A stretch of 28,343 nt of DNA from Candidatus Pelearchaeum sp. (GTDB taxonomy: Archaea; Thermoproteota; Nitrososphaeria_A; Caldarchaeales; Caldarchaeaceae): positions 1-28,343 of the forward strand of contig WAQC01000111.1 of NCBI GenBank assembly GCA_015520425.1. Direction: 5' to 3'. Made by a program: the position numbers and the translations under genes. Below are positions 8,522 through 16,308 of the stretch, piece by piece (the stretch's first letter is position 1; each line of letters opens with the position of its first letter). The notes below the pieces were generated by a model that did no database searches, was not told the DNA's origin, and saw nothing but the letters and a program-made list of their open reading frames with translations.

Positions 8522-9451
8522 TTACCGCTTGAACGATGGTAGCACCTCCTCGGCCAGCGTCTTGATGCTGGGCATGTCCCTCTCAAGGTCGCGGAGTATG
8601 ACGAGTGATATTCCCATCTCCTCCATCTTTTCTAGCGTGGTGATTATCTCGTCAACGCCGCCGTGTAGGAGCATGTATGTTCTGCGGCGGAAATCTTCAA
8701 AGCTGCCCAGCTCTGTTCCAAGCGTTCTAAGCTTCTCACCAAACTGCTGCCCTCCATACGCTAAGACGCTCGTGAAGACGGACTTCCTTACCCTGCCTGG
8801 CTCTACTCCCCTCGCGTCGCATATTGAGTTGAATGTCTCCAGTGATTGGGCTAGCTCATCTAGGTCTTCGCAGTATAGGTTGAGCCCCTCTCCTATCTCC
8901 GCTGCCACTTCTAGCATTTTTCTCCTTCTTGCCCCTATCCAGATTGGTGGGTGGGGCTTCTGTATGGGTGGGTTGTTGCAAGTAGCTTCCCTAAGCACGT
9001 AGTAGTTGCCCTCGTAGCTTACGCTCCCGCTACAGCTCAGCAGCAGGCGTATAACATCTACGTATTCGCGGAATTGTTTTATCCTCTCGCTGGCTGGGAG
9101 GAACGGTATCCCCAGGGCTGCGTGCTCCTCGTCCTGCTGCTCTGAGCCAGCTCCAAGACCAAGCTCTAGACGACCACCGCTCAGGTGGTCTAGTGTTGCT
9201 GCCATCTTAGCTAAAACCGCTGGGTGGCGGTAGCTGTAGCACAGCACAACGCTCCCAAGGCGTATGCGATTTGTTACGACGGCCATGGATGATAGCACCG
9301 TCCACGCCTCTAGCGCGGTGCTGCCCCGCCTCGGCTGGAGGTGGTCAGTAACCCATAGGGAGTCGTAGCCCAGCTGTTGAATGCTTATAGCTGCTCGGAC
9401 GAGGGAGTGGAAAGAGACATCATACCTTGGGAGGACTACGCCAAATAACAT
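8522..9451 (-). CDS. LLM-class (F420/FMN-dependent) oxidoreductase
   Basis: A 309-residue TIM-barrel enzyme of the luciferase-like monooxygenase superfamily. In archaea these are usually coenzyme F420-dependent reductases or dehydrogenases. Seen: the N-terminal strand LFGVVLPRYD, a helix with GYDSLWVTDHL, the VTNRIRLGSVVL core, the characteristic HLSGGRLELGLGAG, and PPIWIGARR later in the barrel. The substrate cannot be read from the sequence. The start is ATG at 9451 with a TATA-like TTTTATA near 9478-9484, consistent with a leaderless transcript. YjbQ follows on the same strand. Confidence 0.88.
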   Translation of the reverse strand: MLFGVVLPRYDVSFHSLVRAAISIQQLGYDSLWVTDHLQPRRGSTALEAWTVLSSMAVVTNRIRLGSVVLCYSYRHPAVLAKMAATLDHLSGGRLELGLGAGSEQQDEEHAALGIPFLPASERIKQFREYVDVIRLLLSCSGSVSYEGNYYVLREATCNNPPIQKPHPPIWIGARRRKMLEVAAEIGEGLNLYCEDLDELAQSLETFNSICDARGVEPGRVRKSVFTSVLAYGGQQFGEKLRTLGTELGSFEDFRRRTYMLLHGGVDEIITTLEKMEEMGISLVILRDLERDMPSIKTLAEEVLPSFKR

Positions 9452-9509
9452 TAACCAATATTTATGCAGCCTCTAACAAGTATAAAACAATAGCTCTAGG
9501 CGTAGGCGC

Positions 9510-9908
9510 TTACTCCATACCATTACTGTTCATGGTCTTTCTAAGCTTGCTACAGTATTCGTTGGCGATTGAGTTCAGAGCTTCGTAGTCTCCGCTTCTA
9601 ATTAGGCTTAGCAAGCTGTCTTCGGGGACGTTGATAGCCATGGTGCTCCATAGATGCTCAACTAGCATGTGGTCTATTATTGTTAGGGCCTCTTCATCGT
9701 TGGAGCCCATGACTACGACAAGGGCTTCATAGACTCTTGAAGACTCGCCGTTTGAGAAGAGCTTGACTGGGCATTCGTTGAGATGCTGCGAGAGGTGGTA
9801 GATTAGTATGTCTGCATATTTTTGTGAGAGCGTGTTCTGTAGTAGTGATTTGAAGAATATCATGAGTGGGGAATCTTCGTTGTCTTTTCTCATTCTTCGC
9901 ATCTCCAT
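9510..9908 (-). CDS. Uncharacterised helical protein, possibly NitrOD5-like
   Basis: I do not firmly recognise this 132-residue protein. It is predicted nearly all helical, has no membrane segment, starts with a basic MEMRRMRK and has three scattered cysteines. The pattern LLQNTLSQKYADILIYHLSQ, then VYEALVVVMGSNDEEALTIID, recalls the small helical NitrOD5 output domains seen near sensors and regulators in Thaumarchaeota. I make that comparison from memory and hold it weakly. Three methionines (codons 1, 3 and 6) could each be the start. Base composition is more AT-rich than its neighbours. It is divergent from a wHTH gene across 277 bases. Confidence 0.6.
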   Translation of the reverse strand: MEMRRMRKDNEDSPLMIFFKSLLQNTLSQKYADILIYHLSQHLNECPVKLFSNGESSRVYEALVVVMGSNDEEALTIIDHMLVEHLWSTMAINVPEDSLLSLIRSGDYEALNSIANEYCSKLRKTMNSNGME

Positions 9909-10066
9909 AAACTAATCGTGATAAGGTTGGGCTGTCTGTGTGTTGAAGGGCTGTTTGCCCGCTCCATCAGATTCACAACTATATGTTAATCATGTGGTAA
10001 ATAAATGCCAATAGATAGCCAATTTCTGGCTTATACCACAACCCTTAATATCGCGGACCAATCAAT

Positions 10067-10082
10067 AACCTACGTAGAGGTT
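10067..10082. repeat. Palindrome in divergent intergenic region
   Basis: AACCTACGTAGAGGTT has AACCT/AGGTT arms and contains the perfect palindrome CTACGTAG. It sits between the divergent genes at 9908 and 10186 and could be an operator for the wHTH protein. The rest of the 277-base gap (9909-10185) is AT-rich, holds promoter-like elements and a GGGCTGT direct repeat at 9929 and 9948, and contains no convincing gene. Confidence 0.35.
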
Positions 10083-10160
10083 CATTAGTGTATGAGGGAG
10101 AAGTGCGAAAGTATTGAAAGCGGATGATAATATTATGATAACTATGTATATTTTTCACGT

Positions 10161-10170
10161 TATTTAAAGG
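10161..10170 (+). promoter_or_regulatory. TATA box of wHTH gene
   Basis: TATTTAAAGG is centred about 21 bases upstream of the ATG at 10186, fitting a leaderless or very short-leader transcript. Confidence 0.55.
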
Positions 10171-10185
10171 GAGACTGCGCAATAT

Positions 10186-10446
10186 ATGGACTTGGAGTTA
10201 ATTAATTGGATTAGGGGAGGTAGATACCGCATAAGAATCCTCCAGCTCCTCTACCAACGCCCTATGCTACCCAGCGAGATAGCCGACCAGCTCGGAATAA
10301 CCCGCTCCTCCGTGAGTAGGATGCTCAAAGACCTACATATACGGGGCCTAGTGTCATGCATAGACGCTGGCTCCAGAACTAGGACCTACTTCCTACAACA
10401 ACGCGCCCTAGACATACTACGCGACCTAGAGCAACTCCTCTCCTAA
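10186..10446 (+). CDS. Winged-helix transcription regulator (MarR/ArsR-like)
   Basis: An 86-residue single-domain wHTH protein. Seen: an N-terminal helix DLELINWIRGG, a helix-turn-helix LPSEIADQLGITRSSVSRMLKDLHIRGLV (written here in parts: scaffold helix at residues 27-34, recognition helix at 39-51), a wing containing SRTRTYFL, and a C-terminal leucine-rich helix RALDILRDLEQLL that probably dimerises. No ligand- or metal-binding cysteines are obvious. It diverges from the helical protein ending at 9510, and a palindrome in the shared upstream region is a candidate binding site. The target genes are not known. Confidence 0.82.
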   Translation: MDLELINWIRGGRYRIRILQLLYQRPMLPSEIADQLGITRSSVSRMLKDLHIRGLVSCIDAGSRTRTYFLQQRALDILRDLEQLLS

Positions 10447-10491
10447 CATGAGGAGGATATTTTGCGGAAAGAGTAGGGGGTTGGGGCTCAG

Positions 10492-10506
10492 CTACCCCAG
10501 GGGGTA
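10492..10506. repeat. TACCCC/GGGGTA inverted repeat
   Basis: CTACCCCAGGGGGTA contains an inverted repeat of TACCCC and GGGGTA around a two-base centre. It lies in the 135-base gap between convergent genes ending at 10446 and 10582. The same 13-base string occurs inverted at 20533-20545. A short terminator-like hairpin or a protein site are both possible. The rest of the gap shows no gene. Confidence 0.35.
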
Positions 10507-10581
10507 TCATCCGAGGGGGTCATTATAGAGTCCTGCATCATCGCCTTACGTTTGTGGGCTATGCTGGTGCTCTTAAGTGTT

Positions 10582-11106
10582 TTAGCGGCTCTGGATGTAT
10601 AAGCCAGCGGCTGAGAGCAGTATGGCAGCGAGCGCGGCCAGCAGGGGGGTTAGGCCAAGCCCTATCGCTATGCTGAAGAAGAGCATACCGCCAGCCACGA
10701 CGGTCATGGCCACTAGTATCTTGTTGGCCAGGACGACACCCAATATGAAGAGAACCACGCCAACAACCACCGCCACCATTAGGTTTCCTGTGGTTGTTAT
10801 CACGGCTGCGTATCCGAAATAGCCCACAACAAGCCCTATGCCCAGCGGGAGGAGTAAGACGCCGCCAAGACCGCCGACGAAGAAGCCGAGAAGACCGATT
10901 ATCGCAACCGAGATTCCCTTAACATAGAGCGAGGCAAGCGTAGCAGCCAGCGCGGCGGTAGCAAAACCAGCAACCAAGAAGATTAGCGCCTTAACTATGT
11001 TCTTCCCCGCGAAAATCAGAGCCAAAGAGAGGATGAGCATCAAGATTACGGTAAGCTGCATCATCTGCGGTGGGAGAATCGTCTGGAGTATGTTTAGGAA
11101 GTCCAT
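10582..11106 (-). CDS. Multipass membrane protein of unknown function
   Basis: A protein of about 174 residues made almost wholly of hydrophobic glycine/alanine/valine-rich helices, about six or seven. A short N-terminal amphipathic segment (MDFLNILQTILPPQMMQ) precedes the first helix. The composition resembles DUF4203/TM198-like membrane proteins, but I cannot assign a family with certainty. No charged or metal-binding residues stand out within the helices. The ATG at 11106 has GGTGAAGG about 10 bases upstream; a TTG at 11112 overlaps the stop of the aminopeptidase gene upstream on the same strand. The tight junction makes an aminopeptidase-membrane protein operon likely. Confidence 0.72.
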   Translation of the reverse strand: MDFLNILQTILPPQMMQLTVILMLILSLALIFAGKNIVKALIFLVAGFATAALAATLASLYVKGISVAIIGLLGFFVGGLGGVLLLPLGIGLVVGYFGYAAVITTTGNLMVAVVVGVVLFILGVVLANKILVAMTVVAGGMLFFSIAIGLGLTPLLAALAAILLSAAGLYIQSR

Positions 11107-11108
11107 CG

Positions 11109-13607
11109 TCAAACGCCCTTCACCTCATACCTCGCAACCCGCTCAGCAAGTCTCCTATTCTCCTCCCTTATTTTCTCTAGCTCCTCGCGGAGTTGCTTAT
11201 ACTCAACCCCCTTCTCCATCTGCTCCCTTATCTTCCGCGCAGTCTCCCGCGCGCCTCTCTTTACCCGCTCGTTAAGGTCGTTGTTGGCCATGTAGTCCAG
11301 CATGGGTAGGAGCTTGGGGTCCAGCATCTCCCGCGCAGCCTGGACTACTGCCAGCCTCACCCGCTCATACTCGTCGCGCGCCAGCTCCCACAGGCGGTTA
11401 TAGACCTCCTTCCTGCCAGGGAACTTAGCCAGAGCAACTGTGGCGGAAATCCTGACAGGGGTGGGCTTGCCCAGCCGCGTATAGTCAAGCACAATCCTCA
11501 AAGCCTCTTCGGTAGCTAGCTCGGCCAAGCCATGCAGAGCGCCTGAGGTTATCACGTCATTATGCGACGGCGTCCCAAGCGCTTTGATTAGCGTCTCCTG
11601 ATTCTCCACCAGCTTTATCTTTCCCAGGCTCATAGCGGCCTGCGCCCTAACATAGTAGGACTCGTCCCTCTTCCCAAGCACCTTCTTAAGGGCTTCCGCG
11701 ACCTCCCTATCTTCCTTAAAGTTTCCCAGAGCCTCTACTATGGCGTTCCTCACCTTAGAATGCTTCACCTCGTTTAGGCATCTCAGCAGGGCGTCGCGGG
11801 CTTCACTGCCCATAACCTCACCCAAGGCGCGGGCCGCGGTGGCTGAGACTCCCCAAAACTTATCATGCTTCACAGCCTCCTCCAACGCCTCCACAGCCCT
11901 GAAGCCACCCATCTTCCCCAAAGCCATAGCCGCGTCAAGCCTACAATACACATGCTCACAACGCCTCAAAGCCTGGATAAGCTCCTCAAGCGGCCTATCA
12001 ACCTCCAACGCCTTAAAGACCTTGAACTCAGGGTCAATGCAAACATGCCAGGGCTTTGACTCGCATGGCAGGTAGAGCACCACATCCCTCTCGCGTATGC
12101 TTATGGTGTGTTTGACGGTCTTGTCCTCTAGGTTTAGGGCTACGTCCAGCGTAAGGTTATAGGCGCTTGGAGAGTCATCCCCCTGCGTCTGCTTGAGCGA
12201 GAGCCTGAGAGACCTTGACTGCTCATCCCAGGAGTAGCTAGCCTTCAGAGCTGGATGGCCTGCCGAGTATATGAACTGCTCAAAGAACCACTCAAGGTTC
12301 TTCCCCGAAGCCTCTTCCATAGCCTTCCTAAAGTCCTCGGTATCCGCGTTGGAGAACGCGAAACGCTCCAAGAAGAGCTTAACACCACGCCTAAAGCTCT
12401 CCTCACCCACCAGGTTCTTCAGAGTATGCAGAACAAGCCCGCCCTTAGGATATGCGTGGCCATCAAACAGCTCCTCAGGATACTTATACACCCGCATCAC
12501 AATAGGCCGCGAATACCGCTTACCGTATTCATCAAGATACATCTGCAGGTCGCGGCGTAGCTCGTAGATGAACTCGTCAAAGCCCTTGTCCTTAAGCAGG
12601 TAGAGGTTCTCAAAATAGGTGGCGAAGGACTCGTTAAGCCATATATGCGACCAGTCGCGCATCGTAACCAGGTCGCCGAACCACTGGTGGGCCAGCTCAT
12701 GCGCCACCAGCGGGTCGCTGCTATAGTCCTGGTGAGCCAGCTCGTCGTGTAGCGTCATCTCCGTTAATGTTGTTGCGGTGGTGTTCTCCATCCCGCCAAC
12801 TATGAACTCGGTTACGCAGACCTGGGAGTAGCGGCTGAACGGGTATTTGACGCCAGTATATTCTTCAAAGAATCTGAGCATGTCTCCAGTCTTTCCGAAG
12901 CTTCTCTTCACGTCATCCTCCCTGCCGCGCGGGACGTAGTAAGCGAGCTCCACATCTCCTATGCGCTCCTTAAACTCCGAGAACAGTCCAGCTGCTAGGC
13001 TAATCAAGTAGGTGGAGTGGGGCTTATCTAGGCGCCAGTGCCAACGCCTAAGCTCCCCAAGCTCCTCAACAGAAACCAAAACACCGTTAGAGACTACTAC
13101 AAACTCGCGGGGGAGAGTTACTACCATCTCTGACGTGCATTTATTGTTGGGATAATCGTATATCGGGAGCCAATACCTGTTATACTCAGGCTCTCCCTGG
13201 CTCCATATAGTCGCAACCCTGTTGGGATAATGCTCATCGGGCAGGACGAAGTGCAGGCCTAGTCTCGGTTTTGTGTAGTATTTTACGCGGACTGTAATCT
13301 CGTTCTCCAGCTTTTGTGGAAGCTTCACCGCCAGCTTAGCTCCGTCGTAGCTGTATTCTAGGGCTTTACCATCAGCTTCCACGCTGTCTATTCTCATCTC
13401 AACAGCGTCAAGCTCCAGTGTATCGCTCCCGCTTGTGAGCGGCGTAATGGTGAGGGAGGCAACACCGCTTATGCTCCTCTCCGCGACGTTAATCATAAGC
13501 TCAAGCCTATAATGCTTGAGCCTGTAAGAAGGGTCGCGGGGGTAGCGCGGCTCATACTCAGGAAACGTGAAGTCCCGCCCCAGCTTAAGATAATGCTGCT
13601 CAACCAT
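11109..13607 (-). CDS. pepN: M1 family zinc aminopeptidase with HEAT repeats
   Basis: An 832-residue gluzincin aminopeptidase that removes N-terminal residues from peptides, typically in late steps of cytosolic protein turnover. Seen: an N-terminal beta-sandwich (to about 200), the exopeptidase motif GGMEN (271-275), the zinc site HELAH (303-307) followed by WFGDLV, and the third ligand Glu in NESFATYFENLY (about 326). From about 610 to 800 the C-terminal domain is a run of HEAT-type helical repeats with recurring AMALGKMG/ARALGEV units. It ends in a charged coiled coil of about 30 residues. I start it at ATG 13607, where the conserved protein begins, with TTTATTTATATG about 25 bases upstream. 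There is no signal peptide, so it is cytosolic. Confidence 0.94.
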   Translation of the reverse strand: MVEQHYLKLGRDFTFPEYEPRYPRDPSYRLKHYRLELMINVAERSISGVASLTITPLTSGSDTLELDAVEMRIDSVEADGKALEYSYDGAKLAVKLPQKLENEITVRVKYYTKPRLGLHFVLPDEHYPNRVATIWSQGEPEYNRYWLPIYDYPNNKCTSEMVVTLPREFVVVSNGVLVSVEELGELRRWHWRLDKPHSTYLISLAAGLFSEFKERIGDVELAYYVPRGREDDVKRSFGKTGDMLRFFEEYTGVKYPFSRYSQVCVTEFIVGGMENTTATTLTEMTLHDELAHQDYSSDPLVAHELAHQWFGDLVTMRDWSHIWLNESFATYFENLYLLKDKGFDEFIYELRRDLQMYLDEYGKRYSRPIVMRVYKYPEELFDGHAYPKGGLVLHTLKNLVGEESFRRGVKLFLERFAFSNADTEDFRKAMEEASGKNLEWFFEQFIYSAGHPALKASYSWDEQSRSLRLSLKQTQGDDSPSAYNLTLDVALNLEDKTVKHTISIRERDVVLYLPCESKPWHVCIDPEFKVFKALEVDRPLEELIQALRRCEHVYCRLDAAMALGKMGGFRAVEALEEAVKHDKFWGVSATAARALGEVMGSEARDALLRCLNEVKHSKVRNAIVEALGNFKEDREVAEALKKVLGKRDESYYVRAQAAMSLGKIKLVENQETLIKALGTPSHNDVITSGALHGLAELATEEALRIVLDYTRLGKPTPVRISATVALAKFPGRKEVYNRLWELARDEYERVRLAVVQAAREMLDPKLLPMLDYMANNDLNERVKRGARETARKIREQMEKGVEYKQLREELEKIREENRRLAERVARYEVKGV

Positions 13608-13625
13608 AACTCGGCATAGCAATCT

Positions 13626-13639
13626 CATATAAATAAACC
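13626..13639. promoter_or_regulatory. Shared TATA element for divergent genes
   Basis: CATATAAATAAACC reads as a TATA box on both strands. On the minus strand it places a start close to the aminopeptidase ATG at 13607. On the plus strand it places one near 13658, just before a GGAGG and the TTG at 13675. Confidence 0.5.
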
Positions 13640-13674
13640 TACATACACAAACTAGGCGGAGGGCAGCCCCTTCC

Positions 13675-13896
13675 TTGACGGCAGGAGACGAAGAGCCATA
13701 CGTTAAGCACGCGGTAGAGTATCTCAAGAAGAAATACGGCGACGTGGAGGTGGAGGTTGAGGAAGTCTTCAAATACGCGGCTGGGATTATAGAGGTATCA
13801 GGAACCCTGCGCAGAAGGGGCGAGAAGACTAGGAGAAGATTCACGGTCAAGTTAGAGTCAAATAGTATGCGTGTGCTCGGTTTTGGGCTGAGGTAA
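13675..13896 (+). CDS. Small charged hypothetical protein
   Basis: A 73-residue protein I do not recognise. The N-terminal half has a helix (HAVEYLKKKYG), followed by alternating Val/Glu strands (DVEVEVEEV), a YAAGIIEVSGTLRRRG segment and a C-terminal strand KLESNSMRVLGFGLR. This suggests a small helix-plus-sheet fold without membrane segments or cysteines. The start is TTG at 13675 with GGAGG about 13 bases upstream. It diverges from the aminopeptidase gene and precedes another small acidic gene by 23 bases, so the two are probably co-transcribed. Confidence 0.6.
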   Translation: MTAGDEEPYVKHAVEYLKKKYGDVEVEVEEVFKYAAGIIEVSGTLRRRGEKTRRRFTVKLESNSMRVLGFGLR

Positions 13897-13919
13897 AACC
13901 GAGGAGAGGTGTCTGCTAC

Positions 13920-14210
13920 ATGTCTGAGGAGGAGTTTAAGGCAACGCTGGCCGAGAAGCTGGAGCAGCTATACTCATACGTCAATAAACGTAGGTTCTAC
14001 GAACTATTGGGCGACCTTGAGGCTGAGAAGGTCAGGCAGCTAAGCGACGAGGCTGCGAAGCTGGCTAAGGAGCTCAAGCTAACAGGTGAGGAGGTGGAGC
14101 AGATGGCTGACGAGCTGGACGACTACTACGTCTCTGGGACATCATCACGCGGCGAGGAATCTCCCCTAGATTATTGGGTTGAGGTAGTGGCATCCCGCCT
14201 CAAACGCTAG
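13920..14210 (+). CDS. Small acidic helical hypothetical protein
   Basis: A 96-residue protein, strongly helical and rich in Glu, Leu and Lys. The segment from about residue 5 to 70 has heptad-like spacing and may form a coiled coil or helical hairpin. The tail is DDYYVSGTSSRGEESPLDYW followed by a helix VEVVASRLKR. There are no cysteines or membrane segments. The ATG at 13920 has GGAGAGGTG about 10 bases upstream, a good ribosome-binding site. It lies directly downstream of the 73-residue gene and overlaps the stop of the convergent sugar dehydrogenase by four bases. Function is unknown. Confidence 0.65.
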   Translation: MSEEEFKATLAEKLEQLYSYVNKRRFYELLGDLEAEKVRQLSDEAAKLAKELKLTGEEVEQMADELDDYYVSGTSSRGEESPLDYWVEVVASRLKR

Positions 14211-15325
14211 GAGCGCGCGGCTATACGAAGTATCTTGTCATCACCCTCGCGCGGAACACCGCGGCCATCACGGTTACTAGTAAGAACATACAAAGCGCCA
14301 TCAGGGCCTTCAACAACATCCCGAAGCCTGCCAAACTCCCCCTCATACAGCTTCTCATGAGAAACAACCACGTCAGGCTCATCACCTATCCTAACCATAT
14401 GCAGCGCAGCTCCGCGTAGGGCTGCGAAGAAGAACACGTTCCTCCACTCAGGTATTAGTCTTCCGCTGTAGAAGGAGGCGCCAGCAGGAGCCCATGTCTC
14501 CATCCCGCTGTGCAGTATCGGGTCAACGAACTCGCTTCGCCCAGCTTCGCCTATAACTTCTGGCCAGCCGTAGTTCTTCCCAGCCATAACGAGGTTAACC
14601 TCGTCGTGGGCGAACCATCCCTTCTCGCCTGAGGGGCCGTGCTCCGTTGAGTAGAGGAGCCGCGTCTCTGGATGCCAGTCAATCCCCTGAGGATTCCTAT
14701 GGCCGTAGCTGTATATCGGCGAGCCTTTGAACGGGTTATCACTCGGTACTGAGCCGTCTGGAGCTATGCGCAGTATCTTCCCAGCGAGGGAGTCAAGCCT
14801 CTGCGAGAGCTCCATAACACGCGCGTCGCCTGTGGTTATGTACAGCATTCCATCAGGGCCAAACCTTATGCGGCCGCCATCATGAATGGCTGCGCCTGGA
14901 ATTCCGTCAACGAGTATCTCTGGGTCTGCCAGCCCGCCCTCATCCCTATAGCGGACAACCCTGTTCCAGAGCTTTCCAGAAGAGTCGCGGTAGGTGTAGT
15001 AGATGTAGATTCTTGCTCTGTTGTTCTCTATGCCTAGAAGGCCTCCCTCTCCCACTGCGGCTACCTCAACTCTGCTCCATTCTTCTACGCGTCCAGTGGA
15101 GAGGTCAAGGCGCTTAACCAGCCCGCCGCGCTCTGTGAAGAGCGCCTCATCGCTGGAGATGAAGGTGATGGACCAGGGAATCCTGAGGTTTGTGGCTACG
15201 GGCTCCACAACAACTTCACGGCTCTCTTCAGGCCTCTTGCCGCTGGGGTTGGCGAACATCACGCCCAGCCCAGCAATAGCCAAGGCCGCGCCACCATAGA
15301 TTAGGAACTGCCTCCTGCTCAGCAT
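14207..15325 (-). CDS. Tat-exported PQQ-dependent aldose/sorbosone dehydrogenase family protein
   Basis: A 372-residue six-bladed beta-propeller of the soluble glucose/sorbosone dehydrogenase family, which oxidises sugars with PQQ outside the cell. The N-terminus is a twin-arginine signal, LSRRQFLIYGGAALAIAGLG, so the folded protein should be exported by Tat. Seen in the catalytic domain: the base His148 in AAIHDGGRIRFGPDG, the TTGD turn, YGHRNPQGIDWHP, the EHGPSGEKG stretch, DEVNLVMAGKNYGWP, and a closing VEGPDGALYVLT blade. Archaeal relatives are aldose dehydrogenases of broad specificity. No PQQ synthesis genes lie here, so the cofactor would have to come from elsewhere. The start ATG at 15325 opens the Tat signal. 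Confidence 0.9.
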   Translation of the reverse strand: MLSRRQFLIYGGAALAIAGLGVMFANPSGKRPEESREVVVEPVATNLRIPWSITFISSDEALFTERGGLVKRLDLSTGRVEEWSRVEVAAVGEGGLLGIENNRARIYIYYTYRDSSGKLWNRVVRYRDEGGLADPEILVDGIPGAAIHDGGRIRFGPDGMLYITTGDARVMELSQRLDSLAGKILRIAPDGSVPSDNPFKGSPIYSYGHRNPQGIDWHPETRLLYSTEHGPSGEKGWFAHDEVNLVMAGKNYGWPEVIGEAGRSEFVDPILHSGMETWAPAGASFYSGRLIPEWRNVFFFAALRGAALHMVRIGDEPDVVVSHEKLYEGEFGRLRDVVEGPDGALYVLTSNRDGRGVPREGDDKILRIAARS

Positions 15326-15401
15326 ACCAGGCCAGAACAGGCAGCCCCTGATTCAACTCAAATAGTTTGACCAAAATCGGTAGATACGCGGGTTTGCGGC
15401 C

Positions 15402-16064
15402 TTGAGGGAGCTGGAGACGGTCAGAGAGGTCTCTGAAGCGCTCAAACTACACTACGGCGTGGATGAGCGTTGGTGGCCTGGGGAGAGCAGGCTGGAGATA
15501 GCCCTAGGCGCTATACTAGTACAGAACACATCTTGGAGGAACGCTGCCCTAGCCATAAAGGCGCTCAAAGAGAGAAACCTCATATCGCTGGAGTCTCTAC
15601 TCCAAATAGATGCCCGCTCATTAAGCAGGGTTATTAGGTCTGCGGGCTTCCCAGAAAGGAAGGCCAGAACGATAAAACGCTTCATTCGCTTCCTACATGA
15701 ATACTGCGGCGGCGATATCTATCGTCTAGCACGTATAAACGATGCTAGGGAGCTTCTACTCGCTATAGAGGGTGTGGGTGAGGAGACGGCAGACACGATA
15801 CTACTATTCGCCGCGGATTATCCAACATTTCCAGCGTCGGCGTATCTCAGGAGAGTATTAACGCGTGTGGGTTTAGCCAAGAGGCCATACGGCGCGTGGC
15901 GCTCGCTTGTTATGGAGGCGTTGGGAAACGATGCTAAAGCGCTCAAGATATTCCACGCTGCTGTTGTCAGCCACGCCAAGAGCACCTGCCTTAAAGAACC
16001 CAGATGCGGCGATTGCCCAATCATAAACCTCTGCGAGCATGGGCTAGAAAAGCTGCGCAGCTAG
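15402..16064 (+). CDS. Endonuclease III-related HhH-GPD DNA glycosylase with altered active site
   Basis: A 220-residue HhH-GPD superfamily protein of the endonuclease III-related group (COG2231-like), which excises damaged bases. Seen: LGAILVQNTSW near residues 36-45, a helix-hairpin-helix at 119-133 (LLAIEGVGEETADTI), and a C-terminal iron-sulfur loop with cysteines at 196, 202, 205 and 211 (C-x5-C-x2-C-x5-C). The Nth lysine is Glu here, typical of monofunctional members. The usual catalytic Asp (VDAYTRR in relatives) reads PASAYLRR, placing Ser146 there (codon TCG). It may have an unusual mechanism or no glycosylase activity. The start is TTG at 15402; no other start is clearly better. Confidence 0.85.
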   Translation: MRELETVREVSEALKLHYGVDERWWPGESRLEIALGAILVQNTSWRNAALAIKALKERNLISLESLLQIDARSLSRVIRSAGFPERKARTIKRFIRFLHEYCGGDIYRLARINDARELLLAIEGVGEETADTILLFAADYPTFPASAYLRRVLTRVGLAKRPYGAWRSLVMEALGNDAKALKIFHAAVVSHAKSTCLKEPRCGDCPIINLCEHGLEKLRS

Positions 16065-16198
16065 TCAGCCTGACCGCCGCAGGCGCAATAACCAAACTCA
16101 TCAATACGGCTATTACAGACAGCGCATACATCATCCGAATACACCACATCCTCAGCCCTCTTACCAAAGTTCCTGATATGCGAATTCTCTTCCACCAT
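16061..16198 (-). CDS. Small zinc-ribbon protein (45 residues)
   Basis: A short open frame beginning ATG at 16198 and ending TAG at 16061-16063. The product has a polar N-terminal half (MVEENSHIRNFGKRAEDVVY) and then CAVCNSRIDEFGYCACGG, with cysteines at 25, 28, 38 and 40. The CxxC-x9-CxC pattern followed by Gly-Gly is what a single zinc ribbon looks like, and a chance frame is unlikely to give it. Its stop overlaps the stop of the convergent glycosylase gene by two bases. TATA-like sequence lies near 16225-16232 on the minus strand. Function is unknown; such ribbons bind nucleic acid or partner proteins. Confidence 0.62.
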   Translation of the reverse strand: MVEENSHIRNFGKRAEDVVYSDDVCAVCNSRIDEFGYCACGGQAD

Positions 16199-16308
16199 GA
16201 AATAACATTATACATACCCCGGCCATATGTAATGAGCCTTTCGTATCTACACCATTATAGGTCTAGCCATACACGTGGGCAGAATATGCCTTGAGGGAGA
16301 ATCGGACT

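Noticed and set aside
13608..13850. N-terminal extension of the aminopeptidase frame by 81 codons
   Set aside because: The extension is low complexity, covers the TATA box and is antisense to the small 13675 gene.
16021..16215. 64-residue hydrophobic minus-strand frame (MYNVISWWKR...)
   Set aside because: It overlaps the zinc-ribbon frame and the end of the glycosylase gene in another phase. The zinc-ribbon frame has the clearer protein pattern.
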